Counted from the first letter of the stretch, positions 8,370 to 15,787 are shown. The stretch is DNA of 22,321 nucleotides from Syntrophaceae bacterium UBA2192 (GCA_002327315.1 DCVI01000189.1:1-22321), one strand, 5' to 3'. Made by a program: numbers and translations. The notes: generated by a model not told the origin, from the letters alone.

Positions 8370-8494
8370 CAGACTGTTGAAAAAGGCCCGTCTGCTGCGT
8401 TTCCCTCATCCCTCGTCGGTCAACGTACGCCCAAAGTACGCCTCCCTCCTCGGGATTTCGGGGGCCTTGCATCCAGACCTTTTTGAACAGTCTG
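8370..8494. repeat. 125-bp element with 17-bp terminal inverted repeats
   Basis: The ends are CAGACTGTTGAAAAAGG (8370-8386) and its inverted copy with one mismatch (8478-8494). The 91-bp interior has no coding potential. It occupies the gap between the phaC stop and the GAF start. The form fits a small non-autonomous palindromic element (MITE-like) or an extended REP; it may also act as a terminator after phaC. Confidence 0.6.
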
Positions 8495-8518
8495 GGTTGA
8501 AGGATTTTCCCTCTTTTA

Positions 8519-9712
8519 TTATCCCCTCACGGCCGCTTCATCGGCCTTACCCTTTTTCGCAGCACTCTTTTTTGTTGCAACGTTCACCGGCTCCGGCGCC
8601 TCATCGCGCTCCGTGAGCCACCGGATGATCTTCGGGGCGAACTGTCTCTGCGTCTTGGAGCTCACGTAGATGCCGATGTGGCCCGTGTCGAGGCAGAGGT
8701 CCTCCTTGTCGGTGCTGCCGATCTTGCTCGTGGTCTGATCGCAGGCGGCAGGCGGCACGAGGTGGTCGTACTTGCCGTAGATGTTGAGCACCGGCATGGT
8801 GATGTTCTTCAGGTCCACCTTCCTGCCGCCCAGGACGAGCTCGTTCTTGATGAGCCGGTTCTCCCGGAACATCCACTGAATGAACTCCCGGAAGGTCTCC
8901 CCGGGCAGATCGGGGCTGTCGAAGATCCAGCGCTCCATGCGGACGAAATTCTCCACGAACTCCTTGTTGTGGATGTTTTCAAGAAGCCCCACGTACTTGT
9001 CGATCATGAGCCGTGCCGGGTTGAGAAGCAAAAACCCCAGGTTCATGATGTCGCCGGGGATGTTCCCGTAGGAGGCGACCAGCTTGTCCGGGTCCAGCGA
9101 GCGCGCCCAGACGTTGAGCAGTCCCGAGTCGTGGTCGAAATTCGTCGGCGTCACCGTCAGGATGAGGTTCTTGATCTTTTCCGGGTGCAGCGCCGCGTAC
9201 ATGACGCTCATGGTTCCGCCCTGGCAGATCGCCATGATGTTGAGCTGATCGATACCGTGTTTTTCCAGGATAAAATCGACGGCCTCGTCGATATAGCCGT
9301 TGACGTGATCGTCCAGGGTGAGGTAGCGGTCCTTGCGGGTCGGGTACCACCAGTCGAGCATGTAGATGTCGAGGCCGGCGGCAAGGAAGGTCTCCACGAC
9401 GCTGCGGCCCGGCTGCAGATCGAGCATCGTCTCCCGGTTGACCTGGGCGTAGACGATGAAAAGCGGCGTCTTGAGCGAGGGTTCCGTCCTGGGCCTGTAA
9501 TGTTTCAGCTTGACGCGGTCCTCTTCCCAGACCACGTCGTAGGGGGTTGTGGCAATGTCCGTCTCCAGGGGGCTCAGGAGGACCTCCTTGGCCTTCCGGA
9601 TGTGATCGTGGAATTTCGCCGTGTCGCCGGCCACCCGGGCCATGATCAACTCGCCTGCCATGACGTAGGGCGCCATCATATCGGAGAGATGGGGCTTCTT
9701 ATCGCTTTGCAT
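8519..9712 (-). CDS. phaC: Class III poly(3-hydroxyalkanoate) synthase subunit PhaC
   Basis: A 397-residue catalytic subunit of class III PHA synthase, which polymerises (R)-3-hydroxyacyl-CoA on the granule surface. The family landmarks are all present: PLFIVYAQVNR near 83-93, LDWWYPTRKDR near 119-129, the nucleophile box AICQGG with Cys163, Asp316 in YGKYDHLVPP and His345 in DTGHIGIYVS. Length is close to the 355-365 residues typical of class III plus a C-terminal Lys/Ala-rich tail of about 20 residues, perhaps for DNA or granule contact. The first box glycine is replaced by alanine. Its start overlaps the phaE stop by 14 nt, implying translational coupling and equal production of the two subunits; a GGAAGG site precedes it. 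Confidence 0.95.
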   Translation of the reverse strand: MQSDKKPHLSDMMAPYVMAGELIMARVAGDTAKFHDHIRKAKEVLLSPLETDIATTPYDVVWEEDRVKLKHYRPRTEPSLKTPLFIVYAQVNRETMLDLQPGRSVVETFLAAGLDIYMLDWWYPTRKDRYLTLDDHVNGYIDEAVDFILEKHGIDQLNIMAICQGGTMSVMYAALHPEKIKNLILTVTPTNFDHDSGLLNVWARSLDPDKLVASYGNIPGDIMNLGFLLLNPARLMIDKYVGLLENIHNKEFVENFVRMERWIFDSPDLPGETFREFIQWMFRENRLIKNELVLGGRKVDLKNITMPVLNIYGKYDHLVPPAACDQTTSKIGSTDKEDLCLDTGHIGIYVSSKTQRQFAPKIIRWLTERDEAPEPVNVATKKSAAKKGKADEAAVRG

Positions 9713-10613
9713 CTCGCTTCACCTTCCTCTCGAGCTCCTTGACCCTCTTTTTCAGGATGTAGAGATCCTTGTACAGTTCGTCCATTTCCTTGTTGGTCGG
9801 GATGGGCAGGTTCTGAAGCAGATCCATGAAGAACTCCGACCGGGCCGCCCGGAAATCATGCAGGGAATTGAGCGTTCCCCTGAGCGTGTTCATGTAATCG
9901 TCGGACCGCAGGAGCGCCATGTAGTGATCTTCGAGCTTCTGGATCCAGAGCTGGTAGAGGGCCCGGGAATCCTTGATTGCCGCCTTTCCCTCCTTCTCCA
10001 GCTTGACGATCTCTTCCTGGACGCCATAGTGGGCCTTTTCCAGGGGGATCATGAGCAGCTGCAGGAACTCCGTCAGGGCCGACTGGAACTCCGACGCCTT
10101 CTCAATCGCCTTGTTTTGGCGTTCCTGGTAATAGCGATTCAGGCCCAGCTGGGGAACGTTCAGGATCTTTCGGAAGTCTTCCCCCTGGGTATCGTAAAAG
10201 GATTTCGTCATCCGCTTTACGAGCTCCGCCATGTTCTCGGGCTCTCCCGTGGCCGTCGCGCCCGTCATCTCCGCCCACTGTTTCTGGAGCTTGATGGAAT
10301 ACCCCCAGAGAGGCTGAAGCATCTTGAGCATCATGTCCGGGACGGATTTCGCGGCCTGAAAATCCCCGGGCTTTGGCGTGCCGGCAATGGAGGAAAGGGC
10401 CTGGAAAAATTCGAAAAGTCCCTTCCCGATTTCCTCGGGATTCGGTCCCTTCACGGGGTCCCCATCGGTCGAGGGGGCCGCGCCCATGGGGGCCTGCCAA
10501 GCCTGGGATGTCCGCTTCATCGCCTCCTCCCAGGCGCCGAGCTGGCCTTTGACCCAGTCTTCGAAAACAACATGCTGCGCGCTGTCCGATGTCTTTTCCC
10601 TTTCGTTCATCAT
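9699..10613 (-). CDS. phaE: Class III PHA synthase subunit PhaE
   Basis: A 304-residue PhaE subunit, the non-catalytic partner that activates class III PhaC. It carries the features expected of the family: a hydrophilic, helical protein with a conserved central segment PQLGLNRYYQERQNK (about 155-169), and the C-terminal NLPIPTNKEMDELYKDLYILKKRVKELERK segment ending in a basic coiled coil. The start ATG at 10613 directly abuts the TAG stop of the upstream gene (10614-10616), with AAGAGAGG a few bases before it, so translation is probably reinitiated. Only 14 nt are shared with phaC. The pair phaE-phaC and its order are diagnostic of class III synthases. Confidence 0.93.
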   Translation of the reverse strand: MMNEREKTSDSAQHVVFEDWVKGQLGAWEEAMKRTSQAWQAPMGAAPSTDGDPVKGPNPEEIGKGLFEFFQALSSIAGTPKPGDFQAAKSVPDMMLKMLQPLWGYSIKLQKQWAEMTGATATGEPENMAELVKRMTKSFYDTQGEDFRKILNVPQLGLNRYYQERQNKAIEKASEFQSALTEFLQLLMIPLEKAHYGVQEEIVKLEKEGKAAIKDSRALYQLWIQKLEDHYMALLRSDDYMNTLRGTLNSLHDFRAARSEFFMDLLQNLPIPTNKEMDELYKDLYILKKRVKELERKVKRDAKR

Positions 10614-11147
10614 CTAACCTCTCTTCTTGCTCGGCTCTTCGGGGGGATGGGGTTCAGTTGACTTTTTGCCGGGTTTCTTTTCCTCGTACAGCTTGCCGTA
10701 GGATGCCATCAGGGCCTGAAATTGCTTGGCCTGCTCTTTCATGAGCCCCTCGAACCCCTTGACGACCTCGGAGGGGTCGATCTCTTTACCGCCGGATTTT
10801 GCCCTGCTGTGGCGAAGTTTTTCCTCGGCGGCGGCGAATTTATTTTTCAGGGCCTCGTGTTCCTTGGAAAGCGCTTCGTAGTCTTCCCGCGGCACCACCC
10901 CCATGAAACCGAGAAATTCCTGGTAGGACTTCGTGAAATCCGAAGCGGCCTTTGCCCACATCTCCGCATAGGGGATGGAGGGGTCGGGCTTTTTGTCGAG
11001 GTTATAGAGCTTCTGGAAAAGGCTCATCTGCTGCTCGAAGGTCTTGAATCCATCCCGGGCCAGGCGGTTCAGGTTTTCAACCTGCTCCTGTCCCTTGGCG
11101 GCATTGAGCAGAGCGTTTCCCCAGAATTCGAGAAATTTCCTGTCCAT
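10614..11147 (-). CDS. PHA-locus coiled-coil protein (phasin- or PhaE-like)
   Basis: A 177-residue hydrophilic, largely helical protein that I cannot assign to a named family. Residues about 105-130 form a charged coiled-coil stretch; the last 30 residues are Lys/Pro-rich (EEKKPGKKS..., PPEEPSKKRG). The N-terminal helices (FWGNALLNAAKGQEQVENLNRLA) and repeated FTKSYQEFLGF-type amphipathic pattern recall PhaE and phasins. A strong AAGGAGG lies 9 nt before ATG 11147. Its stop touches the phaE start, which places it in the synthase operon and suggests a stoichiometric granule or synthase accessory role. That role is inferred only from position and composition. Confidence 0.75.
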   Translation of the reverse strand: MDRKFLEFWGNALLNAAKGQEQVENLNRLARDGFKTFEQQMSLFQKLYNLDKKPDPSIPYAEMWAKAASDFTKSYQEFLGFMGVVPREDYEALSKEHEALKNKFAAAEEKLRHSRAKSGGKEIDPSEVVKGFEGLMKEQAKQFQALMASYGKLYEEKKPGKKSTEPHPPEEPSKKRG

Positions 11148-11196
11148 GGAGCCGTTCCTCCTTATTTTTTAGGGAGTTTGGACTGCAGAAATTGTG

Positions 11197-11213
11197 CCCG
11201 GGTCACGCCCGGG
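11197..11213. other. Short hairpin in the PHA operon
   Basis: CCCGGG-TCACG-CCCGGG in the 83-bp gap after the PhaC-like gene. It could moderate transcription or mRNA processing between the two genes; there is no U-tract on the minus strand. Confidence 0.35.
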
Positions 11214-11230
11214 GCTTATTTTCGGCTGTC

Positions 11231-12814
11231 TCAGGTGAAGCCTTCGGTCAAGCCATCGAGGTCAAGCTGGTAACGGACCGGTCCGCGGTAGCCCTCCTTG
11301 AAGCGCAGGTGCAGGGCGCACTCGGAGGTCGGCAGGGACCAGGAAGTGGCGATGGCGCCGTGCCCCTTGGGGAATACGGTCACCTCGACGTCGACGAAGT
11401 CCGCAGGCGCGAGTGCCGCTTCCCGGTCGACGAGGTCGTCCTCCTCGGCATAGCAGAGGAGCCACTTGATGCCCTTCTCCTTGATCCGCTTGAAGTTGAG
11501 AGGCCTTCCGAAGAGCGTAACCGGCAGTGTGCCGTCGTTTGCGACGCGCTTGGTGAAGGAATCGAAGCTCAGCTGGGTGATCCCGATGGGCAGGTCATTG
11601 CGCTCGTAGATGAGCCAGTAGTTGAGGGCCGCAGCCGTGGGGGTGATCCGGATGTTCTCGAGGTCGGCACGGTTGAACATCGTCAGGTCGCGGTAGTAGG
11701 TGAAGATCGGGGCTTCGCGCTCCATGCTCTTGAGCTTGTAGACCCAGCTCATGACCTTGCCGTCGACGATCCGGTTGCCGTTGGGAAGCGTCTTGCCGGC
11801 ATAGCCGAGGTCGCGGAATCGGGGCGGGATGTGCTCGAGATACTCCACGAGGGCCTTGCTGCGCGTTCCGTCCATGGGGGCAACACAGGTGATAAAGGCA
11901 TCCACCAGGCCGTCGAGCTCGCCGGACATGAGGTTGAGGGCAGCAACGTAGCCGCCCTGGCAGAAGCCGTTGAGGGTCACCGGCTTGCCGTGACGCTCCC
12001 GAATAACCTCGCAGAAATGTTTCATGTCGAGGCAGTCGTCCTCGCCGGTCATGGTCTGGACGGGCGGGTTTTCGTTGATGTCCTTCATGATGCGGATGTA
12101 CGTCGGGATCCCCTGGTTGGCGAAACAGTGGGTGTAGCTCTTGTTCTCGCCGGGCAGGAAGGCGAGGATTGACGCCCCCAGTACATAGGGCGGGATGATG
12201 AGCACGGGCTTTCCGTTCTGACGGACCTCGGTGCATCTCTTCCAGGGAAGGACCTGGTAGAGGGTGAACCGGTCCGTCTCGGCCGCCTTCACGTACCCAC
12301 CGTCGTCGAAGTGGAAACCGAAATGCGGTTCGATATCCCGGATGGCCTTCGGGTACTCGTGGGTGAGAAGTTTTACGAGATGGGAGAGGCGCTCTGCATG
12401 CTGTGCAATGTCCTCTCCCTCGCGGTCAAACAGGGTGTTGAGCCACGCGGAATGCCGTCTTTGCATCTCGCGGGCGTGAAACTGGTTCATCGAGCGAACG
12501 GTGCTGAGAAAACCCTTCCTGGCGATCTCCATGTTGAAGTGGAGAAGCTCGAGATAATCCCGCGCCGTCTCCTGTGGCTGATGCTTCACGAGCTTCGTCT
12601 TCTCGGTGCGCTGGAAGGAGTCGAGCGCCACCCAGTACGGGGCCATGAAGTCGAGATAGTAGCTGAAGACCCCGTTTGCATGGGTCTGCGAGGCCTTCGC
12701 CATTTCCGCCGCCGACAGGGCCATCTTCAGGCCGACATCGGCGGGTTTCAGCGGTAGGTTGAGAAGGGACCCCACGAGGCCCTTCGATGGAACGTGCACG
12801 AACGGATACATCAT
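11231..12814 (-). CDS. PhaC-like alpha/beta hydrolase (second synthase-like protein)
   Basis: A 527-residue protein with a long N-terminal helical region (1-200) and an alpha/beta-hydrolase core. The nucleophile box is GFCQGG with Cys285, matching the PHA-synthase form G-x-C-x-G-G better than the long hydrolase at 3686-5467. Likely partners are Asp460 in AEEDDLVD and His485 in FPKGHGAIATSW. It is longer than class III PhaC (about 360-400) and nearer to class I size, but lacks obvious class I N-terminal motifs, so substrate and function (polymerase or hydrolase) are open. A GAAGGAGA site lies upstream of ATG 12814 (a second ATG follows directly). It is 55 bp downstream of a phasin-like gene and 83 bp upstream of the coiled-coil gene, so is probably in the same operon. 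Confidence 0.82.
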   Translation of the reverse strand: MMYPFVHVPSKGLVGSLLNLPLKPADVGLKMALSAAEMAKASQTHANGVFSYYLDFMAPYWVALDSFQRTEKTKLVKHQPQETARDYLELLHFNMEIARKGFLSTVRSMNQFHAREMQRRHSAWLNTLFDREGEDIAQHAERLSHLVKLLTHEYPKAIRDIEPHFGFHFDDGGYVKAAETDRFTLYQVLPWKRCTEVRQNGKPVLIIPPYVLGASILAFLPGENKSYTHCFANQGIPTYIRIMKDINENPPVQTMTGEDDCLDMKHFCEVIRERHGKPVTLNGFCQGGYVAALNLMSGELDGLVDAFITCVAPMDGTRSKALVEYLEHIPPRFRDLGYAGKTLPNGNRIVDGKVMSWVYKLKSMEREAPIFTYYRDLTMFNRADLENIRITPTAAALNYWLIYERNDLPIGITQLSFDSFTKRVANDGTLPVTLFGRPLNFKRIKEKGIKWLLCYAEEDDLVDREAALAPADFVDVEVTVFPKGHGAIATSWSLPTSECALHLRFKEGYRGPVRYQLDLDGLTEGFT

Positions 12815-12869
12815 CGATCCCCGTCTCCTTCAGATCGATCCGGATCCCCGAACCTGTCTATACTTCTTC

Positions 12870-13136
12870 TCACTTCTTCTCTTGGAAGAAGGCATCCATC
12901 TTCTTGAAGTTGTCGTCGACGAGCTTCTTGAAGTCATCATAGCCTTTCTTGTACATCGAGGCCCAATCTTTTGCCGCCTTTTTGCCTTCATCGGACATGC
13001 CTGCGGTCTGGTCGATGTAGGTGTTGATCACCTTTTCCATCTGTTCCTGGAGCATGTTCATGTTCTTGAAAGCATTCTCGTACGCGGCCTTGTTGAAATC
13101 GATCATCTGCTTGAGCATGTCTTTGGGCTGCATCAT
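12870..13136 (-). CDS. Phasin-like small granule protein 1
   Basis: An 88-residue, highly charged, all-helical protein without signal peptide. It contains NMNMLQEQMEK followed by YIDQTAGMSDEGKKAAKDW, a pattern shared closely with the neighbouring gene at 13164-13439 and more loosely with 15434-15691. Phasins are small amphipathic helical proteins that coat PHA granules, and this one lies 55 bp upstream of a PhaC-like gene. The start is ATG 13136 (Met-Met), 6-7 nt after AAGGAGGG; upstream in-frame codons to 13160 would overlap that site. Assignment to phasins rests on size, helicity, duplication and context rather than a recognised motif. Confidence 0.75.
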   Translation of the reverse strand: MMQPKDMLKQMIDFNKAAYENAFKNMNMLQEQMEKVINTYIDQTAGMSDEGKKAAKDWASMYKKGYDDFKKLVDDNFKKMDAFFQEKK

Positions 13137-13163
13137 GGTATCCCTCCTTGATGGATCCAATGG

Positions 13164-13439
13164 TTACTTCACAGACTTCGCCGCCTCAACGAAGAAGTCC
13201 TCGACCTTCTTGAAGCTCTCGTCCACGGCCGACTTGAAATCCTGGCCGCCCTTTTTGTAAGCCTTGATCCACTCCTGCACGGCCTTCTTGCCTTCCTCGG
13301 GGAAACCCTGCGTCTGGTCCAGGTACATCTCGACCATCTTCTGGCTCTGCTCCTGGAGCATGTTCATGGCGTTGTAGGTGTTCTCGAAGGTTGACTTGTA
13401 GAAATCGAAGGTCTGCTTGGTTACTTTCTTCGGGTCCAT
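13164..13439 (-). CDS. Phasin-like small granule protein 2
   Basis: A 91-residue helical protein, paralogous to the next gene: shared features are the aromatic-containing first helix (QTFDFYKSTFEN), NMNMLQEQ, YLDQTQGFPEEGKKAVQEW and a C-terminal FKKVEDFF. The start is ATG 13439, preceded by AAGGAGG; the open frame to 13511 runs into the promoter and is not used. It is the first gene after a strong promoter (13479-13507) and 27 bp upstream of its paralogue, so it heads the likely phasin-PhaC-like-phaE-phaC transcript. A strong ribosome-binding site and consensus promoter suit an abundant structural protein. Confidence 0.78.
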   Translation of the reverse strand: MDPKKVTKQTFDFYKSTFENTYNAMNMLQEQSQKMVEMYLDQTQGFPEEGKKAVQEWIKAYKKGGQDFKSAVDESFKKVEDFFVEAAKSVK

Positions 13440-13478
13440 GGGTAAATCCTCCTTGGGTGAATTGAATTTTGTAGGCGT

Positions 13479-13507
13479 AGTGTAATGCACCCGAGGCGGC
13501 TTGTCAA
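13479..13507 (-). promoter_or_regulatory. Strong sigma-70-type promoter of the phasin/phaEC operon
   Basis: On the minus strand TTGACA (13502-13507), 17-bp spacer, TACACT (13479-13484). It lies 40 bp upstream of the phasin 2 start. A perfect 15-bp palindrome sits just upstream of the -35 (13515-13529). Confidence 0.75.
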
Positions 13508-13514
13508 GCAAAAA

Positions 13515-13529
13515 TGTTGCGTCGCAACA
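13515..13529. promoter_or_regulatory. Candidate PhaR operator (palindrome)
   Basis: TGTTGCG-T-CGCAACA, a perfect 7+1+7 palindrome containing TTGC-N3-GCAA, with its core ending 9 bp upstream of the phasin operon -35 box. The same core occurs at 15788-15798 with nearly the same spacing from another TTGACA. PhaR proteins of Paracoccus and Rhodobacter are reported to bind TGC-rich inverted sites of the CTGC-N3/4-GCAG type, which resemble this. Confidence 0.6.
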
Positions 13530-13852
13530 AAAATGTTTGCCGGAAGGCAGTATTGAATAATTTATCTATAACTTAAGTAGGTTATACTATGTTTTGTAGG
13601 GCGTTAAAGCCCTTTCCGAATCATTATATATCGCAATGTAACATTTCCTGCGGCCCTTCACTCTATCGTCGCGGGGATCAAAACAGGCAGGCGAGCTCAT
13701 GCGGCAACGGTCGAGACTGAGCGTGAAGGGTGAGAAAACGTACAAGCAGATGCAGGTCAGCGAAGGTGCGGTGCAACATCAAGCGATCATTGCCGTCCCC
13801 ATAAGGTTTATACATGAGAACCGTGCGGCTTGGCAACGAAAAAGGGCACGCC
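13530..13852. other. 323-bp gap without a convincing gene
   Basis: The part at 13545-13645 is AT-rich compared with its surroundings. It holds a small hairpin AGGGC-GTTAAA-GCCCT (13598-13613) followed by TTT, and a spaced 8-bp inverted repeat CCCTTCAC/GTGAAGGG (13654-13661 and 13723-13730). The remainder, 13678-13815, is open on the minus strand for 45 codons but has no ribosome-binding site. Confidence 0.5.
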
Positions 13853-15241
13853 TTACCGGTCGCTGCGCTCGATGAGAAAGCGGGCGATCCGGCTGTAGTA
13901 GGTGTCGAGCACCCTGCCGGACCGGAACAGTCCCATGTGGCCGGCATCGCAGCACAGAACGAGCCGGTCCTCGGGTGCAACGCCTTCAATCAATTCGACG
14001 TGGCCGATGGCCTGGCCGCAGGGGGCGATGTTGTCCTGGGTGCCGCCCAGGGCCCAGATGGGAACCGACGCGGGGTAGTCCTTCACGCCGATCCGCCTGC
14101 CCTGGATCGTCATCGTGCCGCGGATCAATTCGTTGCGGACAAAGACCTTTTTGAAGGTGTCCCTCAGGAAGCTCGCTGGGAAATCGTGGCTGAAGTTGTA
14201 CCACTGGTAGAAGGCCATCTGGCGGCCGGCAGTTTCCTCGTTGCCGTCCCGAAGGTCCGTGAGGAGTTTCTTCAGATTGTCGAAGTGCTGGGGCATGCCC
14301 AGGATGTAGAAGCCGAGGACCTGCAGGCGGCCGTCATAGATTGCGCGGCCTTCACCGGGCAGACCTTCCGGGACCCGGCTTCCCAGTGCCCGGGTGAGCA
14401 GATCGATGTAGGGCTCGCCCATGGCCCGTGCGAAATCGGAGAGAAACCCCCTTTCGGCATCCGTGTTCATGGGCGCCCCCGCGGAGCCGAAGGTTCTTGC
14501 CAGATGAGGGTTCATGATGAGCGTTGCCATCAGAAGAGGGCCCGGCTGGCAGACGGCAACCAGATGCGCCGGTTGCCCCGTTTTCTCTTTGAGGATCTCG
14601 AGGATCGTACGGTACTGCTCCACCTGTCCGTCGAACCCCTCGTGGTGCCTCTCTCCGCCCACATAGAGGGGGATCTCCTGGGCGCATTTCTGCTCCACGA
14701 TCGCCATGCGGGTGAGCCCATGGTCTCGCATATAGAGGGCGACGCGCTCGGCGATGTTGGAGTGGTGCCCGGCCCGCGGGGCAAAGACGACGGTGTAGTT
14801 CTGGATACGATGTGTCTCGTCCCTGGAGATGTCGATCAGGCGCAGGCCGGGGAGATCTGCGAGAACGACTCCCGGTTCGTCAAAGCACTGGCAGGGGGGG
14901 GCCTCGCAGAACAGCTTCAGGAATTCAGCCTCGCCGTGACGCTTGCGCTCAAATCGTTTGGCGGGCATGGAGAGCACGTCCGCCATGGCCTTGGCCATTC
15001 CCCGTTCCATCCCTTCGAGACTGTCCGCCAGGACATTGACGGGACGCTCGGCAAGCGTTCCGGTGATGAGAAACTTCCACATCTCCATGCCGACGCTGCC
15101 GGCGGCGTTGAGCGAGTCGAGCCAGAGCAGGGACCAGCGGTTGCCGAGACCGACCATGCCGGCGGAAATCTCCAGCGAGGAACGGACGGACTTCAGGGAT
15201 GTGGCGAGTACCGGGGTGAGCGTGTTCATGGTATTGGGCAT
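13853..15241 (-). CDS. phaZ: Intracellular PHA depolymerase-like protein (PhaZ type)
   Basis: A 462-residue alpha/beta hydrolase of the intracellular PHB depolymerase group. The nucleophile region reads HLVAVCQPGPLLMATLIM with Cys231; the V-C-Q-P sequence is characteristic of PhaZ1-type depolymerases, in contrast to the CQGG of synthases. Likely partners are Asp403 in GGTQDNIAP and His435 in CDAGHMGLF. The FAPRAGHHS segment (153-161) also matches the family. There is no signal peptide, consistent with attack on native granules. The start ATG 15241 follows AAGGGGAAGG; the frame to 15292 has no better site. At about 460 residues it is slightly longer than the usual 400-420, mainly through the N-terminal 50 residues. 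It lies between phasin-like genes, 192 bp after phasin 3. Confidence 0.85.
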   Translation of the reverse strand: MPNTMNTLTPVLATSLKSVRSSLEISAGMVGLGNRWSLLWLDSLNAAGSVGMEMWKFLITGTLAERPVNVLADSLEGMERGMAKAMADVLSMPAKRFERKRHGEAEFLKLFCEAPPCQCFDEPGVVLADLPGLRLIDISRDETHRIQNYTVVFAPRAGHHSNIAERVALYMRDHGLTRMAIVEQKCAQEIPLYVGGERHHEGFDGQVEQYRTILEILKEKTGQPAHLVAVCQPGPLLMATLIMNPHLARTFGSAGAPMNTDAERGFLSDFARAMGEPYIDLLTRALGSRVPEGLPGEGRAIYDGRLQVLGFYILGMPQHFDNLKKLLTDLRDGNEETAGRQMAFYQWYNFSHDFPASFLRDTFKKVFVRNELIRGTMTIQGRRIGVKDYPASVPIWALGGTQDNIAPCGQAIGHVELIEGVAPEDRLVLCCDAGHMGLFRSGRVLDTYYSRIARFLIERSDR

Positions 15242-15318
15242 GTTCCTTCCCCTTTGTATCGATGAATTCTCCGGGCGTGAAGGAGCAGGCATGGTTCTGG
15301 CCCGGAGCAGGATGGAGG

Positions 15319-15410
15319 GTGAGAGGGTAAGAAGGTCGGAAATCCGGTTGTGTGCGAACTGCCTCGGGCAAATCCAACCTTCTCACCTTCTCACCTTCTT
15401 ACCTTCTCAC
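15319..15410. repeat. Long inverted repeat between phasin 3 and phaZ
   Basis: 18-bp arms with one mismatch: GTGAGAGGGTAAGAAGGT (15319-15336) and its inverted copy (15393-15410), 56 bp apart. The right arm is part of an octamer array (CTTCTCAC, 15379-15418). A further perfect 7-bp inverted repeat CTCCGGG/CCCGGAG spans 15269-15307 in the phaZ leader. It could end the phasin 3 transcript before phaZ. Confidence 0.6.
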
Positions 15411-15418
15411 GTTCTCAA
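15379..15418. repeat. Octamer tandem repeat (CTTCTCAC)
   Basis: Five 8-bp units: CTTCTCAC, CTTCTCAC, CTTCTTAC, CTTCTCAC, GTTCTCAA. It ends 15 bp before the phasin 3 stop codon position (15434). Confidence 0.8.
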
Positions 15419-15433
15419 TCAGACCAGCGGCGG

Positions 15434-15691
15434 TTACTCCTCGTGATGGAGATTGAAGGGCTTGAACCCCTCGTCGATGACGCTTTTCATGGTCGACGTC
15501 TGTTGACGGCAGGCATCGAGCCAGTCGTTGATCGCCCGCTTTCCCTCCTGGGGAACTACGGATGACTGATCCAGCAATATATCCAGCGTCTTCTGCGACT
15601 GGTCCTGGACGGCCAGCGCGGCGTCGAGAGTCTGTGTAAGCGCGGCACAATAGATCTGCAGGGTTTGCTTTGCAATGAGATTTGTTTCCAT
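15434..15691 (-). CDS. Phasin-like small granule protein 3
   Basis: An 85-residue helical protein. It aligns with the two tandem phasin-like proteins through QDQSQKTLDILLDQSSVVPQEGKRAINDW and MKSVIDEGF, retaining the DQ-x(4)-P-x-EGK-x-A-x(3)-W pattern but lacking the second lysine-rich region, and it contains two cysteines. The start ATG 15691 has a GGAGG site upstream. It has its own promoter (15751-15779) with the same palindrome-promoter layout as the phasin 2 operon, which supports common regulation. It is divergent from phaR. Granule coating is the likely role; a dedicated function different from phasins 1 and 2 is possible. Confidence 0.72.
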   Translation of the reverse strand: METNLIAKQTLQIYCAALTQTLDAALAVQDQSQKTLDILLDQSSVVPQEGKRAINDWLDACRQQTSTMKSVIDEGFKPFNLHHEE

Positions 15692-15750
15692 GTTATGGGC
15701 CTCCGCGTGTATGGGATCCCCGATTATGGGGTCCTTAATTTCGAGCCCCT

Positions 15751-15779
15751 TATTTATGCTTCCCGCTGCGTATTGTCAA
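15751..15779 (-). promoter_or_regulatory. Strong sigma-70-type promoter of phasin 3
   Basis: Minus-strand TTGACA (15774-15779), 17-bp spacer, TAAATA (15751-15756), about 60 bp upstream of the start codon. Confidence 0.7.
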
Positions 15780-15787
15780 GGACGATG

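Noticed and set aside
8341..8472. N-terminal extension of the GAF protein
   Set aside because: The extra 44 codons run through the inverted-repeat element and lack a ribosome-binding site; ATG 8340 has one.
13583..13588. TATACT as a -10 box for a plus-strand transcript
   Set aside because: No acceptable -35 at 16-18 bp upstream and no gene follows on the plus strand.
13678..13815. 45-codon minus-strand ORF (MYKPYGDGNDRLMLHRT...) in the phasin-phaZ gap
   Set aside because: It reads somewhat protein-like and might be a remnant, but there is no ribosome-binding site, no recognised family and no supporting neighbour.
13814..15265. 483-codon plus-strand frame opposite phaZ
   Set aside because: Antisense shadow; the minus strand shows a complete catalytic triad and family motifs.
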